DNA of 64,000 nucleotides, taken from positions 76,847 through 140,846 of the forward strand of contig MU859141.1 of assembly GCA_033297205.1 (NCBI GenBank), read 5' to 3'. The position numbers and the translations under genes were made by a program. The notes below the pieces were generated by a model, which saw only the letters and a program-made list of their open reading frames with translations, had not been told where the DNA came from and ran no database searches. The DNA is from Pseudoneurospora amorphoporcata. Taxonomy: Eukaryota; Ascomycota; Sordariomycetes; Sordariales; Sordariaceae. Within the stretch, counting starts at the first letter, position 1, and every line of letters starts with the position of its first letter. Positions 1 to 11,722 of the stretch are shown here, one piece after another.

Positions 1-3000
1 CACGAAGAGGCGACACGCGATTCGAGCAAACTGCGGACGCGGTCTGCTGCACCAAGAGGACGAGCTTCTCCAGGAGGCACTAACCACGCCAGGAGTCACA
101 GTACTGATAGTCGTCAACAGCCAGGCATTGACCCTCACTTCAGGGGCCGTGTGCCAAGGTATGACCCAGATGGGAGACGACTGAACATTACCGGCAACAC
201 AGAAATCTCCATCGGGCAGGCAAAGCACAATCTTCACCTTCATAATGCAAGGAGTTGGAAACGGCGTATCGACCGACAGTATGCTGCTGCCAGGAACGAG
301 GTCAAGGAGATGCACCAGGATTACTGGGGCGGCAACGAGACCATCCCAGATGATTTGGACGAAGGTGAAAACATACTGGAGGTTCCCTTACGGCACGCCC
401 TTATGTCCGCAGTTATCGACGACCTTCACCTCGTGGTCGACAAGCCGTCTTTTCCCCTTAAAGACCTTCCAGGCTTCCTCCATAAGGTCGGAAAGGGTAT
501 GCCGAAAGACATGGAATACACACTGCTCGTCCCCCTGAGCGTGCAGATCAGCATGGGAGAGGCAAGGGTGTCTCTCCGCGACTACCCTCTACCATTCATC
601 CATGTGCCAGCCACCAAGCCGAATCAATCTGCCCGCCTACCTGCCCTGACACTGAAAACAGACTTTGTGATCGCGGAAGAGTTCCGAGGTGTTGAGTCTA
701 CTCGGAAAATTAGGGTTCAGGTGATACCACCGCAAAGCCGTGACTCGTCTGCACCAAATAAAGGCAGTTTCGCAATCGACGTCAGCAGGACTATCGGGCC
801 CGTCAAGATGTTCTCAGACATGCATATTGACATCCATACCGCCAACCCGACTCGCATCACTTGGGGACCTTCTTATCAGCCTGCAGTTCAAGATATGATG
901 ATGGCTATTGAATCTCTAACCAAACCACAACTCGATCCCTCCGAGAGGGTGGGCTTCTGGGACAAGATCAGGCTCAACTTCCATTCCCGCTTCCGCGTCA
1001 CCTGGAGGGGGGATGGCGACGTCCACCTCGCGCTCAAGGGCAGCAGGGATCCTTATGAAGTCACTGGCGACGGTGCTGGTTTCCTGATGTGCTGGCGCAG
1101 TGATGTACGGTTCAATATTAACGTTGACGACGATCCCAAAAGTTTCATGACTGTCGACAGCGGAGAGTATGTTCTTGCGATTCCAGACTACAGCCACCAA
1201 GTCCGCGAAGGTCGTCGTCGTCGCGGAGAAAATGAAAGCATTGCGAGCGAGAGCAGCCATAAATCTACCGCTTCCTTCAAGAAGGTGGTGATGAAACTCT
1301 CAGGAAAGGTCCAATGGCTAGCAGGCCTTGTCTTTGAACAGGCCATCGAAAATGGCAAGAGGAACTTCGAGTTTAAGCCTCACTACGAGGTTGTTCTGAA
1401 ATCTCCGCAGCATGCCAAGCCGCAAAATGGCCTTCCTTACGACGCTTTCCGTGGATTCCGCAGCCAGCATATCCATCTTTCAGTTGCGATCCGCGCGCCG
1501 GTCGATCGAGAATGGACAGCATCCAACCCTCCACCATCACGCAGCTATAATGCTGTTCACCTTACGCCGCGGTTCTTCACACACTTCTTTTCTTGGTTGG
1601 CGTTGTTTTCGGGTCCGCTCTCTCTTCCTGTTCGTCAAGGACCCCTTTGGCCTAACAGGGAGAAGAACAGTAAGAAGTTTGGCAGGCATCTGGCCACTAT
1701 CAAGTATAACATCATGTTTGCGCCTCTGTTCTTGAGTCACATCTACAAGCACAAGGACGTCGAAGACTATTCCGAGAGTGCGGTCTCGGCAACGGGTATC
1801 AAGGTTCGGCTTGATAGCTTCATGCTCGATCTGCACCAGCGGCGGGAGGAGTTCAATACCAGAGACCGCGGGCGCGGGACGCAGACAAGGATAAGCAGCA
1901 TGAAGCTTCACGCAGGTCAACTGGATCTGGTCTCTGCGGATATTCGCGCTGTCTCCGCTAGTATTCGGGGCACGACCGCTGATGCTTTCCTAAAGCACTC
2001 GCTTTCGACCTTTGTGACCGACCAGGAAGAAGATGGTACGGACTTGTCTCGATTCACCATTCCTGACAATGACCTGACGTGGATCGATATGGATGACTTT
2101 GTAGAGCTTGACTGGATCTTGCCCACGGAACCGAACCCGGACACAAAGATTCTTCCGCTTGCTTTCGCACCTCGCATCACCTATTTCCGCCAGACAGACA
2201 TTGGCGGTGTCATTGATGGTGATCCGGACCGGAGCAGCCCCTTCGGACAGGAGCCAACCCACTCGTGCATCATGAGCCAAGATGATGATCCTAGAAGGAT
2301 ACAGGCTCAGTTGATTCGCCAGCGGTTGAAGCAACTGGATAAACAAATGGAGACGCACAACCGCAACCTGGGTGAAATCGAGCTTTGTCTGGTTCGCGAC
2401 GAGGCTCCGGAGCTTAAGGCTGACTTTGAGGCCCTAACCAGACACACAACTGTGTTAGCTGAGAAGAAGGTTTTCCTGGAGGGCATGCTAAGGGAGATGA
2501 CGCAGACCTCGCACAGTCATACTGAGAGTGAAGACTCGTCATCTTCCCCTTCGGCAAAGTCAGAAGCACGAAAGTCGAAAGCGGACATCAGGGGCTCGAT
2601 GTCAACTCCCACAGAAGCAGAGTTTGCGAGCGATTTCAAGAACCGTTTCGTCGTCCACAACTTGCAACTGAAGTGGAACAACACCCTACGAAACATCATT
2701 CTCCGCTATATCCATCAGGTTGGCCAACGACGAGGGTTCGTCTACTACATGTCGCGGCCGGCGGTTAAGTTTATTCTGGACATCGTCGAGGAGCAGAACA
2801 AGAACAAAGCGGCAAAAGAAAGCAACTCGACTCCGTCAGCCAGTAGCCCCAATGTCAACGGTGCAGAGAGGGAAACCCAGGCAGACATTGAGGATAGGAT
2901 TCGCAAAATCTTGGAGGACGGCAAGAAATTCGCCAGTGCCGAGGATGCAGGGCCCGGCAATCCATCTATGGCCGACCTCGCCAGCGGTATTGCCAAAGAG

Positions 3001-5913
3001 TACATGGCCCAAAGTAGCTACCATATTCGTGTCATTGCGCCGCAGATTCAGTTGCAAAGCGACAAGAACAAGAAACACGTGGTACTCATTGCCGCTAAAG
3101 GCATGGAGCTCAAGGTTGTCGATGTGATGGACCAGAGCAGATTGTTCGATACGGTCAGTGGTCTCGTTCAGCGACGCTTCCTCGTCAACATGGACAGCAC
3201 GCAGTTCTTCGTCACCCATCAGAAGTGGTTTTCGACACAGCTGGTGTCCATGTACTCGGGAAATACCTACGGGACTCCCGCTGGGTCTTCGTGGCCGCCT
3301 TGGGTTCCTATGGAGGTCATGTTCGACTTTGAGACAGATCCTTTTGGCTTCAAACGGGTTGTCAAGAAGACGTCTGCTATGTTGCGATATGACAAGTACA
3401 ACACGCTTCGCTTGAAGTATAACGACGAAGTGAACGCCAGCGAAGCAACCGACAATGACGAAGAGGTTGCCGCAGACAACACCGAGTCCAGAATGGACAA
3501 CCTCTGGATCGAATTCCCCCAGGCTCACGCCTTGTGCAATTCATCCCAATACTATGCATTCTACGTCATTGTGGTGGATTTGTTGATGTACAGCGAGCCT
3601 TTGGAGAAGACGCGCAGCGAGAGGCTCGAGAAGATCATGCTTGCTTCAGACTTCAGCGACCTCAGAGGAGCCCCTGAAATGGTGATCAAACTTCAAGAGC
3701 GTGTCCGGCAACTGGAAGATATCAAAACCCACTTCCAAACCCATGGTAAGTACATGGATAAGAGAGGGTGGAAAGATCGACTGGTGCTAGAACGTGATTT
3801 GGCCGCTTGCGAGGATGAGCTTTTCTTCATGATGAAGGCCATCACATCATCACAACGCAAGTACGACAGCTCAACAAGCAGCGCACTCCTGAAGTGGAGC
3901 ATCACGGCAAAGGAGATCGTCTGGCACCTCATCCGGGACACTAGCGAGCCGCTTGTCGAACTCCAGCTCAAGAATGTCGAGTATGATCGTACCGACAACT
4001 CGGACGGCTCGCACGTCAACTTGATACAGGTTGGAAGCATACTTGGTCTCAACCTCCTTCCTGACGCAATCTACCCCGTGATGGTCGCGCCGTACGTTGA
4101 TGGTAACCGTGGTGGCTTTGACCCGACCTCTCAGCCAATGATTCGGGTGTACTTTCATATGCTTGAGGCCATCGCTGGTATTCCTGTCATGGACCACTTC
4201 GAGGTCAATCTGTTCCCGCTCAAGATCCAGCTAGAGAGAGAGGTCGGCAAGAAGTTGTTCGAATACGTCTTCCCCGGTATTGACAGTGATGAGGCCACTT
4301 CCGCCAAGAACACATCTCCTTTCATCATCAAGCAGACCCTGCCGGAGGATGACGAGGATGCGGACGATGATGGGTCTCTCGAAACCGCTGGGATAGCGGA
4401 CAGCGACAGGGAGGCGGGAGGTTTCTCAACACGGCCGGGTTCTCTCGAACTGCGCCTGCGCCCTACCTTGACATCCGATCCAGAAGCCACACCCACTAAG
4501 AACAACAAGGCCTTGAGCATTCACACTGGAGAAGGAAGTTCCTTCAGACTCTTCCGGTCTGTCGGTACTGGGTTCAGGACGGTGTCTAAGAAACCATCGT
4601 CTGAAGAATCTTCCCTTCGTCCCAGCACCCCACGGCCTAGCGTCGGTAGAACATCCACGGGTTTGTCATCCAAGGATGGCTCCAATCCGGAGACGAAGAA
4701 GGGAACCCGGTTCATGTTGCGCAAGGCGGCCACAGACCTAGAGAAGAGGAAGAAATCGGACGATCTGACCAAGATGATTGACCGTGCTTCCAACTACATG
4801 ACCTTTGCCTACATCAAGATGCCATCGGTGGTACTCTGCCTGAGCTACAAGGGCAAGGGTGATCGTAATCTGGAGGATGTACACAACTTTGTGTTCAGGT
4901 TGCCCACCATCGAGTACCAGAACAAGACGTGGTCCAACCTCGACCTCGCTCTCAACCTCAAGAACCGCATCATCAAGGCCCTCATTAGCCACACGGGCGC
5001 CATCATTGGCAACAAGTTCTCAAAACACCGGCCCAACACCGCACAACAATCCAAGCTTCGTGAACTTGCCACGAGCTCAGTGTTGCTAGCCACTCCAACC
5101 ATGTCAGAGTCGCGAGACAACAGCGGTGATGACTCCTCTTCGTTATACAACGCCTCCATCGTGGACTTTTCTCGCTCCCCGCCGCGGTCGATTGCACGCT
5201 CACAAACAGTGTCTGTGGTCCCCAGCTCAGAGAGCCGGAGCTCTAGCATTGCTTCCTCGCAGCGATCGCCACTCGTTCCGCAGACCACCGCCACCGCCGG
5301 CACCAGCAGTAGTGCCCAGTCGATTGCATCTGGACCACCAGCCGTCGGCTTCACCATGACCCCGCCGACACCCATCCTGCCGCCGGGTATGGATGGCAGC
5401 CAACCACACCGGGGTGCATTCAGCTTGCTCCGGCCCGCAACCAGTGCCGGATCTAGACTGTTCGGCAGCAGTGGTGGGGGGGCATCCGGCTCCAGTCCCG
5501 CTTCCATCGGAGCGGACGGAGAGACTATCTCCCGACCTGGCACTAGCAGCGGCGTGTCAATGCTGCGCCAGTCCAACACGGTGCTGAGAGATGACAGGGA
5601 GAGTCCGGAGGCGACGCAGAGGAAAGCGGGATACCTGAGGGATAAACTCAGTGCCATCTCGAACAGACTCAAGGATCGAGGTGGTCAGTCGCAGCCTGGT
5701 CCGGGTCCCACTTCGGCTCCTCGCAACAACATTCTTCAGGAGGTCGCAGAAGAACAAGATGCTGAGCGTAGCGAAGATCTAGAGAATAGGAGGCCGGTCA
5801 CTGCACATGCTGCTGTGGGACCTAGCTCTAGTGAAGCCATTGGCGGCGGGCCTAGGCCGGATATTGTTGGGCATAGGCTCAGTAGGAGTTTCAGTGCGAG
5901 CGTGAATTCCTGA
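1..5913 (+). CDS. FMP27: FMP27/BLTP2-family bridge-like lipid transfer protein, 5' truncated
   Basis: The reading frame is open from base 1 to the TGA at 5911-5913, giving the last 1970 residues; the start lies upstream of the window. Family signatures in order are the GFWDK motif (near visible residue 317) followed by an SRFRVTWRGDGDVHLALKG stretch, a glutamate/lysine-rich coiled coil near residues 760-830, the WPPW motif (near 1096), and a C-terminal domain containing LGLNLLPDAIYPVMVAPYVDG. After about residue 1450 the protein is acidic and then Ser/Thr/Pro-rich and probably disordered, except for one conserved island near 1600-1660. Members (yeast Fmp27, fly Hobbit, plant SABRE, human BLTP2) form long hydrophobic grooves that move lipids at ER-plasma membrane contacts; that role is family knowledge. 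No intron is needed in the visible part. Family assignment is very likely. Confidence 0.93.
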   Translation, partial: HEEATRDSSKLRTRSAAPRGRASPGGTNHARSHSTDSRQQPGIDPHFRGRVPRYDPDGRRLNITGNTEISIGQAKHNLHLHNARSWKRRIDRQYAAARNEVKEMHQDYWGGNETIPDDLDEGENILEVPLRHALMSAVIDDLHLVVDKPSFPLKDLPGFLHKVGKGMPKDMEYTLLVPLSVQISMGEARVSLRDYPLPFIHVPATKPNQSARLPALTLKTDFVIAEEFRGVESTRKIRVQVIPPQSRDSSAPNKGSFAIDVSRTIGPVKMFSDMHIDIHTANPTRITWGPSYQPAVQDMMMAIESLTKPQLDPSERVGFWDKIRLNFHSRFRVTWRGDGDVHLALKGSRDPYEVTGDGAGFLMCWRSDVRFNINVDDDPKSFMTVDSGEYVLAIPDYSHQVREGRRRRGENESIASESSHKSTASFKKVVMKLSGKVQWLAGLVFEQAIENGKRNFEFKPHYEVVLKSPQHAKPQNGLPYDAFRGFRSQHIHLSVAIRAPVDREWTASNPPPSRSYNAVHLTPRFFTHFFSWLALFSGPLSLPVRQGPLWPNREKNSKKFGRHLATIKYNIMFAPLFLSHIYKHKDVEDYSESAVSATGIKVRLDSFMLDLHQRREEFNTRDRGRGTQTRISSMKLHAGQLDLVSADIRAVSASIRGTTADAFLKHSLSTFVTDQEEDGTDLSRFTIPDNDLTWIDMDDFVELDWILPTEPNPDTKILPLAFAPRITYFRQTDIGGVIDGDPDRSSPFGQEPTHSCIMSQDDDPRRIQAQLIRQRLKQLDKQMETHNRNLGEIELCLVRDEAPELKADFEALTRHTTVLAEKKVFLEGMLREMTQTSHSHTESEDSSSSPSAKSEARKSKADIRGSMSTPTEAEFASDFKNRFVVHNLQLKWNNTLRNIILRYIHQVGQRRGFVYYMSRPAVKFILDIVEEQNKNKAAKESNSTPSASSPNVNGAERETQADIEDRIRKILEDGKKFASAEDAGPGNPSMADLASGIAKEYMAQSSYHIRVIAPQIQLQSDKNKKHVVLIAAKGMELKVVDVMDQSRLFDTVSGLVQRRFLVNMDSTQFFVTHQKWFSTQLVSMYSGNTYGTPAGSSWPPWVPMEVMFDFETDPFGFKRVVKKTSAMLRYDKYNTLRLKYNDEVNASEATDNDEEVAADNTESRMDNLWIEFPQAHALCNSSQYYAFYVIVVDLLMYSEPLEKTRSERLEKIMLASDFSDLRGAPEMVIKLQERVRQLEDIKTHFQTHGKYMDKRGWKDRLVLERDLAACEDELFFMMKAITSSQRKYDSSTSSALLKWSITAKEIVWHLIRDTSEPLVELQLKNVEYDRTDNSDGSHVNLIQVGSILGLNLLPDAIYPVMVAPYVDGNRGGFDPTSQPMIRVYFHMLEAIAGIPVMDHFEVNLFPLKIQLEREVGKKLFEYVFPGIDSDEATSAKNTSPFIIKQTLPEDDEDADDDGSLETAGIADSDREAGGFSTRPGSLELRLRPTLTSDPEATPTKNNKALSIHTGEGSSFRLFRSVGTGFRTVSKKPSSEESSLRPSTPRPSVGRTSTGLSSKDGSNPETKKGTRFMLRKAATDLEKRKKSDDLTKMIDRASNYMTFAYIKMPSVVLCLSYKGKGDRNLEDVHNFVFRLPTIEYQNKTWSNLDLALNLKNRIIKALISHTGAIIGNKFSKHRPNTAQQSKLRELATSSVLLATPTMSESRDNSGDDSSSLYNASIVDFSRSPPRSIARSQTVSVVPSSESRSSSIASSQRSPLVPQTTATAGTSSSAQSIASGPPAVGFTMTPPTPILPPGMDGSQPHRGAFSLLRPATSAGSRLFGSSGGGASGSSPASIGADGETISRPGTSSGVSMLRQSNTVLRDDRESPEATQRKAGYLRDKLSAISNRLKDRGGQSQPGPGPTSAPRNNILQEVAEEQDAERSEDLENRRPVTAHAAVGPSSSEAIGGGPRPDIVGHRLSRSFSASVNS

Positions 5914-8329
5914 GGGAGTGACGCTTCACTCAGGAGGGAGAGACGGAGTGAGTGTCACCAAAACACTGCTTTTTTTTTCAGTTTAATCAGTCATCTACTT
6001 CTTGTCATCTCGTCATTATCATCTCTAAATTACGGTTTATTGTCCTTTTTCTTCTTGTTTTCTTTTTGTTTTGATTGTTCCGCTCACACTGGCGTGCGAG
6101 AGAACAAACATGGTATCAACCAACTGTCCTGGTACAGCTGAGTTGGATGAAGGGGTGGGAGAACTGGAATAACAGTAGAGGTTAGACACACAAGGGTTTA
6201 TTACGAGCTTGTACATAGACACGGCGGGAGAGAAAGAGCGCGGGACTCAAAATATCTGGCGCTGGACTGAGGTTTTGCTTGGACACAGAGACTGGGAGCA
6301 TACGTAGAGGTATATAATATTTGGTAATTTAACAGCATGGTATTCCAGGCCGCGCGGCTGCGTCGTGCAGCAGTGAATGGAATTGGAGAACAGCACTGCA
6401 TCATGATGGGCAGGCTGGCGGTCTTGGAATGGCCGTCGGCAAGAAAGTACCTACGTAGAGGTATCCTCATCAGAGGTCTGTTAATAAAGCGGCGCTAGTA
6501 GAGCCACCCTTGTTCCCACCGACTCACTTATAGGGGGGTACCGCAGCGGGAACTGAATATGAGGAGGGCATCTGGGATACCGACTCCTTTTCTAGACTAG
6601 ATTCTAAAACTAACACTGTCTGGTTGGACTCGGTGTTCTAGGCTAGATAAAAAAAAAAAAAAAAAATGGAGGCTTCTGATTGGTCAAGACGGTGCTATAA
6701 GGTACCTCTAGGGAGCAGAAAGCTGGGAACCGACTATTATAGTAAGTAGGTAGAGGTAGATAGTTGCTATAACTGCTGTGGTGGTTGACTTGGGCGTCGG
6801 GTTGGTTGATTTGAGCGACCGCCCCAGCAACTTCGACTTTCAGTTGAAGTTCGAAACCGAATAAGGGTACCTTACCTTAAGAGGTACCTCTAGAGAGCCG
6901 GTATTCACAGCGCGAAACTTTTTGCGCGACGGACCGAAAAAGGGCGACTCGGGTAATGCTCATATCGGGTACTACCTCTACCTTACCTCTAGGTACCTTT
7001 GATTTCACCAGTCTATGAAAACCGTGACCTAGAGGTTTACGGTCTCCGTCAGTCCCCGGCGGGTCCACACAACTCATTCGGGAGAAACCCTGTTTCCGCC
7101 GCGTGACAGGTACACCGGCCGGGTATCTGTTAGAGGGGTAGTAGGGCGATCCATTTTAACATACTTCAGGTCGGGCCTCGCTAACAGAGCTGAGGTACGG
7201 TACACTTGTCCTTTGCCTAGAGCCTCGCGCCTTCCTTACTAGTGTGCTGAGTCCTCGTCGAGTCTTCCAAAAGCTTCCAGTTAGGAAAGAGCATATGCAG
7301 GCGGCCGAACAACTGTAGAAGGTAGGTAGGTTGGTAGGTACAGTTGAGTAGTCGGTGCGGAAGGCACACATTTGAGGTTTCGTCCGAGCCAGTCGCGACC
7401 AGACGAATCTCCAGTGAGAGGTGTCGAGACACTCAGCTGCACACCACTCATACCTTACCTCTAGTAAGCGGGTACTTCAAGTCCGCCCACCTAGAGGTAG
7501 GACCATGCCAGAGTAAGGTACAGGTAGGTAGCAGGTACCTACGACTAGAGGTACCTAGAGGTAGTAGGTAGGTAAGGTAGAGGCAGGTGTCAGTTTGGGT
7601 TCCGTCAGAAGGAGTGAGTGACTGGAACTGTATTGCAGGAACGATTGATAACCTAGGTACAGTAGTACTAACATCATGATCGATTCAAGCCGTGGGTGAT
7701 TGCTTTTCTACCTAGGTACACTATTCTAGAAGCCGATGCAGTCATTACGGCTGGGGAACCGAGCCGCTGTTACATCCACTAGGAGAGACTGCAGCAGATG
7801 ACGGTGACTCAGATTCGACTGGATGGAGGACGCCAAGCTTGTTATCTTTCGTACCTATCGTAGAGAGCTGAGAGTGGCCCCTTATTCCAATGAGTTCGAA
7901 GGGATCCGTGTCCGATGTCGGTCGAACTAAGCGTGAGGGTGTGGTTGTTTCGGCAGATGAGACATTACCTAGCAGAAGAAGACGACTAGGGGAAGGAGAT
8001 TGGTGTAAGTTCAACTTGATGCGTGTTGTGAAAGAGTATACATGAGATAAGAGGTCAATTACACACTGCATAAGGTCTCTCTAGATAAATGCTAACGCTC
8101 TACCAATGTTATCAAAGCCAGTACATAACTCCATATGAATCTCCCTGAAACCTTATAAGCGAGCATTTCAAAGCTACCATGACCTTTCTTCCATACCGGA
8201 ACTAACTTTCTTTCTTCATAAACCCATATAAACCTTTTTCTTTTTTCTTTTTTTCTGCGCCAAACCCATTATATGTATGTAAGTGGAATGAACGATGACG
8301 ATTACTTTCTTTGTAGGGCAATCAGAGAT
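5914..8329. other. Intergenic region between FMP27 and GDH2 3' ends
   Basis: About 2.4 kb between convergent genes. I see no supportable protein or RNA gene. It holds T-rich sequence just after FMP27, a run of about 19 A near 6648-6666, and a dense field of short GGTACCT, CCTCTAG and AGGTAGGTA motifs (listed separately). Open frames here are short and lack codon structure. Confidence 0.6.
6295..7725. repeat. Cluster of degenerate palindromic GGTACCT / CCTCTAGGTA motifs
   Basis: At least a dozen copies of related 8-14 bp words occur in both orientations, for example near 6303, 6455, 6699, 6880, 6970, 7026, 7327, 7451, 7490, 7515-7575, 7654 and 7712. The words combine AGAGGTA, TACCTCTA, CCTAGGTAC and AGGTAGGTA. 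One copy at 6880-6891 is a perfect 12-bp palindrome, AGAGGTACCTCT, and the same 12-mer recurs at 14813-14824. The copies are not in regular tandem array, so this is a dispersed simple-sequence field with no family name that I know. Confidence 0.55.
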
Positions 8330-11300
8330 TTACTCCTTGTTGATGTTTCCCATTCTCCGGGACATGCTGAGAAAAGAGTTAGTGTCTATAATATCACTGG
8401 AGTAAAGGTGAAGAAGGACTTACAAATCATAGAAAGCAAACTGGCTGGGCGAGCTGCCAAACTCATAGACGAAGCGACTGGCGAGGTAGCTGCCAAAGAT
8501 GGCCCTCAAATACGAATCCGGAACGCGCTCGATGATGGTATCGAGGCCGACCTTGTTGATGAGAAGGTTGGGCAAGGCATCGGCGAGGACGGACCTGCGG
8601 ATCTTCTCATTGTCCCAGAGCTCAGAGCGCTGGAGATCCTCATCAAGAGAGGTGATAGCCAACGACAGCTTGTCAGAGAGAACAGAGCGAGGAAGGCCGG
8701 TCTGCTCGTGTTCGCGCCATATGGCCTCAAACTCGAGGCGGGCATTCTCCTGGATCTTGTTCTGCACTTCCTTGACATAGGCCTTGTAGAACTCGGGCGC
8801 ATTGCCGCGAGAATCGTGGCACATGTGGGTAACGAAGCCCTTGTCGTCAAAGCTGAGGGAGGCAAGGACCTCGAGCGATGAGCTGGTTACACCGCCCTTG
8901 TTGGCGCTGGCATCCTTGTAAACGACGCAGCCGGCTTCTTCGAGTCTGAGCTTGGCATCCTGAGTGATGAAAAGGTTGGCACCCTCCACAATGTAAGGAA
9001 TCGTAGACTTTCCATCCTTGATGAGCTTGGTCACTGACGAGAGGTCGATCGACTCGGGACGACCACCGCAAGGCACAAACATGTCAGTGATACCAGTGTC
9101 ACGGAGATGATAAGTGTTACGGAAAGCAGTGCCGTTGTGCACAACCTCTCCGTTGGGGAGTGTAACGTTGGTGTCGTCGCAAAGCACACGATAACCATCC
9201 TTGGAAAGCTTCGAGATGTCGAAGTTAACGATCATGGCGCGAGCCTTGGCAAGGCGGCGCAACTCATCCTTGTCGATGCCGTTGGGGTCGCAGAGTACAC
9301 CGGATCCATCGACAATAGCAGTGTATGTCTCGTTGCTGAGCAGAATCTCATTGCTACCAAGGTCACCATCGGGACCACCAGTCTGCATCTTCCTGATCTT
9401 AGAGGGATCAAGCTCAAGCTTGCGGTAAATACCCTTGACATACTCGCGAACCGACAAGGTTGTCATGCCATAGGAGTCGTGCGGGATGCCACCAAGACGA
9501 GGCGACTTGCCAGTGAAGAAGGACTTCCACCAAGGAGCGCCGCGAGCCCGGGCATGCTCAGTGGCCCAGTCGACGAGGTCAGCGGTGTTCTCGTCCGGTC
9601 CCATGAACAGAATCTCCTCCTTGCCATAGAGATCGACAATGGGGTTCTTGATGCCAGGTGTCTCAGCCTTCAGAAGAAGGTCAAGGATACTATCAATGTA
9701 CTTCTCAAAGGCCTCGCGGTGCCTGTCTTGCTGCTTGGGGTCAAGGAGAATGACACCCTTCGATCCGCCCTCTGGAATATCCTTGTTCTTGCGCTGCTGG
9801 GTGCTGGCAAGACCGTAGTTCTCATCAAAGAGATTGCGGGCATTGATCTGGTAGGCCTCCTTGCTGCGAGACTTGACGATACGAATACCACCACGTGCAA
9901 TATCCTTGAATCGCAGGTGGAAACCACGCGACTCGGAAGTGATGACGAGGAACATGCCGTACAGCGGCTTGGGATACTCGACTTCCGGAAGGAACGAAGG
10001 GTTAAGCCGGAAGCTCAGAGCGACCTTGGTGGGGGTGAAGAAGTTCGTCTTGAGGACTGCATTGTTGAAGACACGGAAAGCAGTCATGACCATTTCCTCG
10101 TGCTCGTTAGAGACGTCCTTAGTGATTCTCTCCTTAAGCTTGGCATCAGAAAGGACCTCCATGGCAGGCGTGGGCACAATGAGGTGGCGATCATAATCGC
10201 TACCGACTCGAAGGTGAACGCTGGCGAATGACGCGTAGAGAGCGCGCACAAGCTGGGGGTGGGAGCTGATGATCTCATGGATGTAGGCCGGCGTAAAGGT
10301 CTCGGTACGCAGACGCTTCTTCATCTTGGAGAGAATCTCAACATGCGAGTTATTCTTTGGATCGAGGGCTGCGATGAGCGAAGTATACTCGGTGCCAAGG
10401 CGGTTCAGGAAATGCTGAACGAACACCCAAACGCAGTGGGCATAGATAGTCTCCTGCAGACTGAGCTCACCAGAGGCAAACATGTTGTGGAACTTGTTCT
10501 GGGGAAGGCAGTAGAGCAAGGAGATTTCCTTGGTGATCTGGTGAATAGACTGCTCAAGAGGAAGGTGCTTGCCGTCAATGTTCTCAGCAGGGCGCAAGTA
10601 AATACTCATGACGGTGATACCGTTAGAGAACTGCTCGACGTACTTGCGAGAGCTTGTGACGCCGTAGTAGTGGTAAAGATCGCTGAGGGCGCTGAAGATT
10701 CCCTTTGCTGTGCGAGAACGGAAGGCAACTACCAATCTCATTTCCTCCGAACCCTCGATGTCGAAGACCTCAATGACGGGGCCGTTTCGGCTCACGGCAA
10801 CCTGGATAATGTCCTGGTAGATCTGCTTGGTGTTCTTGGTCGACTTGGCAAGGAACATGCGGTCGCTGATAACTTCCAGGCGAGTTTCCTTGGGGTCGGC
10901 ATTGGAATCGACGAACAGACACTCATAGACGAAGTAGCAACGAAGTGCTGCCTTTGAGTTCTCCTTCTGTCCCAGGACACCGGGGGATCTGAAAGTCTCG
11001 ACACGGAAGCGCTTCGAAGTATCGTCGCCATCCAAGTACTTGGACTCTAGCCTGTGCTCATATCGCGGGCCGTCAAAGGAGGTCATGCCGGGCTCGCTTG
11101 TGTCGATGTAAATGGCGTGGTCTGAGGCTTCCATGTCCAGTCTGATCTCTTCCCGCTTGTCTTCGCGAGAGAAAGCGGCGACCTTGGCCGCATAAAGGGA
11201 CGTGATGTGATTCGCAACCACCTGAGGGTTTTCTAGTTGGAAGTAGACGTCATCAATGCCAAGCTCGTTATAGAACCAAGCAATCTGAGCGTCGACCAGA

Positions 11301-11722
11301 GCCTCGGGAATCCAACCGCCCTGGACAATGATATCCTTGACTGAAATGAATGTCAGTGAATGTTGTAGCGCATCTCATCATTGGAATTACCAACCTTGCT
11401 TCATCTGCTCTGCCTTTCCCTGGAAGACAGGGGCAACATATCCAACGGTCGCAGAGCGGAGCACTCTGTGTCCGTTGCCGTTCATCTTGGGATAGCTGAC
11501 ATGAGTCGGCTGAGGAGAAGGATGTCTGGCGGTCTGATCTTTGAGGCTGTCAACCAGCTTGTGGGCCGGGATGTGAGCTGAAGGGGAATCCATCATGGTA
11601 TCGCCTGAGGATTCGAAAAGTTCCGGGAAACTAGACATGGGAAGGTCAGTCTGAATGGTCAAGCCAGATGCTTTGCGTTTGAAGCCCCCAGGACTTGGGA
11701 GGGCGACGACTACGTCCGCCAT
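8330..11722 (-). CDS. GDH2: NAD-specific glutamate dehydrogenase, GDH2 type
   Basis: Catabolic enzyme that oxidises glutamate to 2-oxoglutarate and ammonium with NAD+, in the large (about 115 kDa) subunit class of fungi. Exons on the minus strand are 11722-11395, 11340-8424 and 8366-8330; introns are 54 and 57 nt. The product is 1093 residues. Both introns restore conserved sequence: exon 1 ends MKQ and continues VKDIIVQGGWIPEALVD, and the last exon gives DFMSRRMGNINKE after FAFY. Without the last intron the frame would stop early at 8420-8422. Visible family segments include GIDDVYFQLENPQ, ARGGIRIVKSRS, EGGSKGVILLDP and the NAD-domain TGGPDGDLGSNEI. The first 105 residues are Ser/Pro-rich. 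Start chosen at the ATG at 11722, the first in frame. It lies convergent to FMP27 and has a very long upstream gap. Confidence 0.95.

Noticed and set aside
4845..5672. 275-codon antisense frame within FMP27
   Set aside because: It lies opposite a Ser-rich disordered coding region; low-complexity serine codons leave the opposite strand open by chance.
9107..10231. 374-codon open frame on the plus strand antisense to GDH2
   Set aside because: Composition is the usual mirror of a codon-biased gene (rich in Leu, Val, Asp, Arg), with no domain and no gene-like start context. The minus-strand protein is certain.
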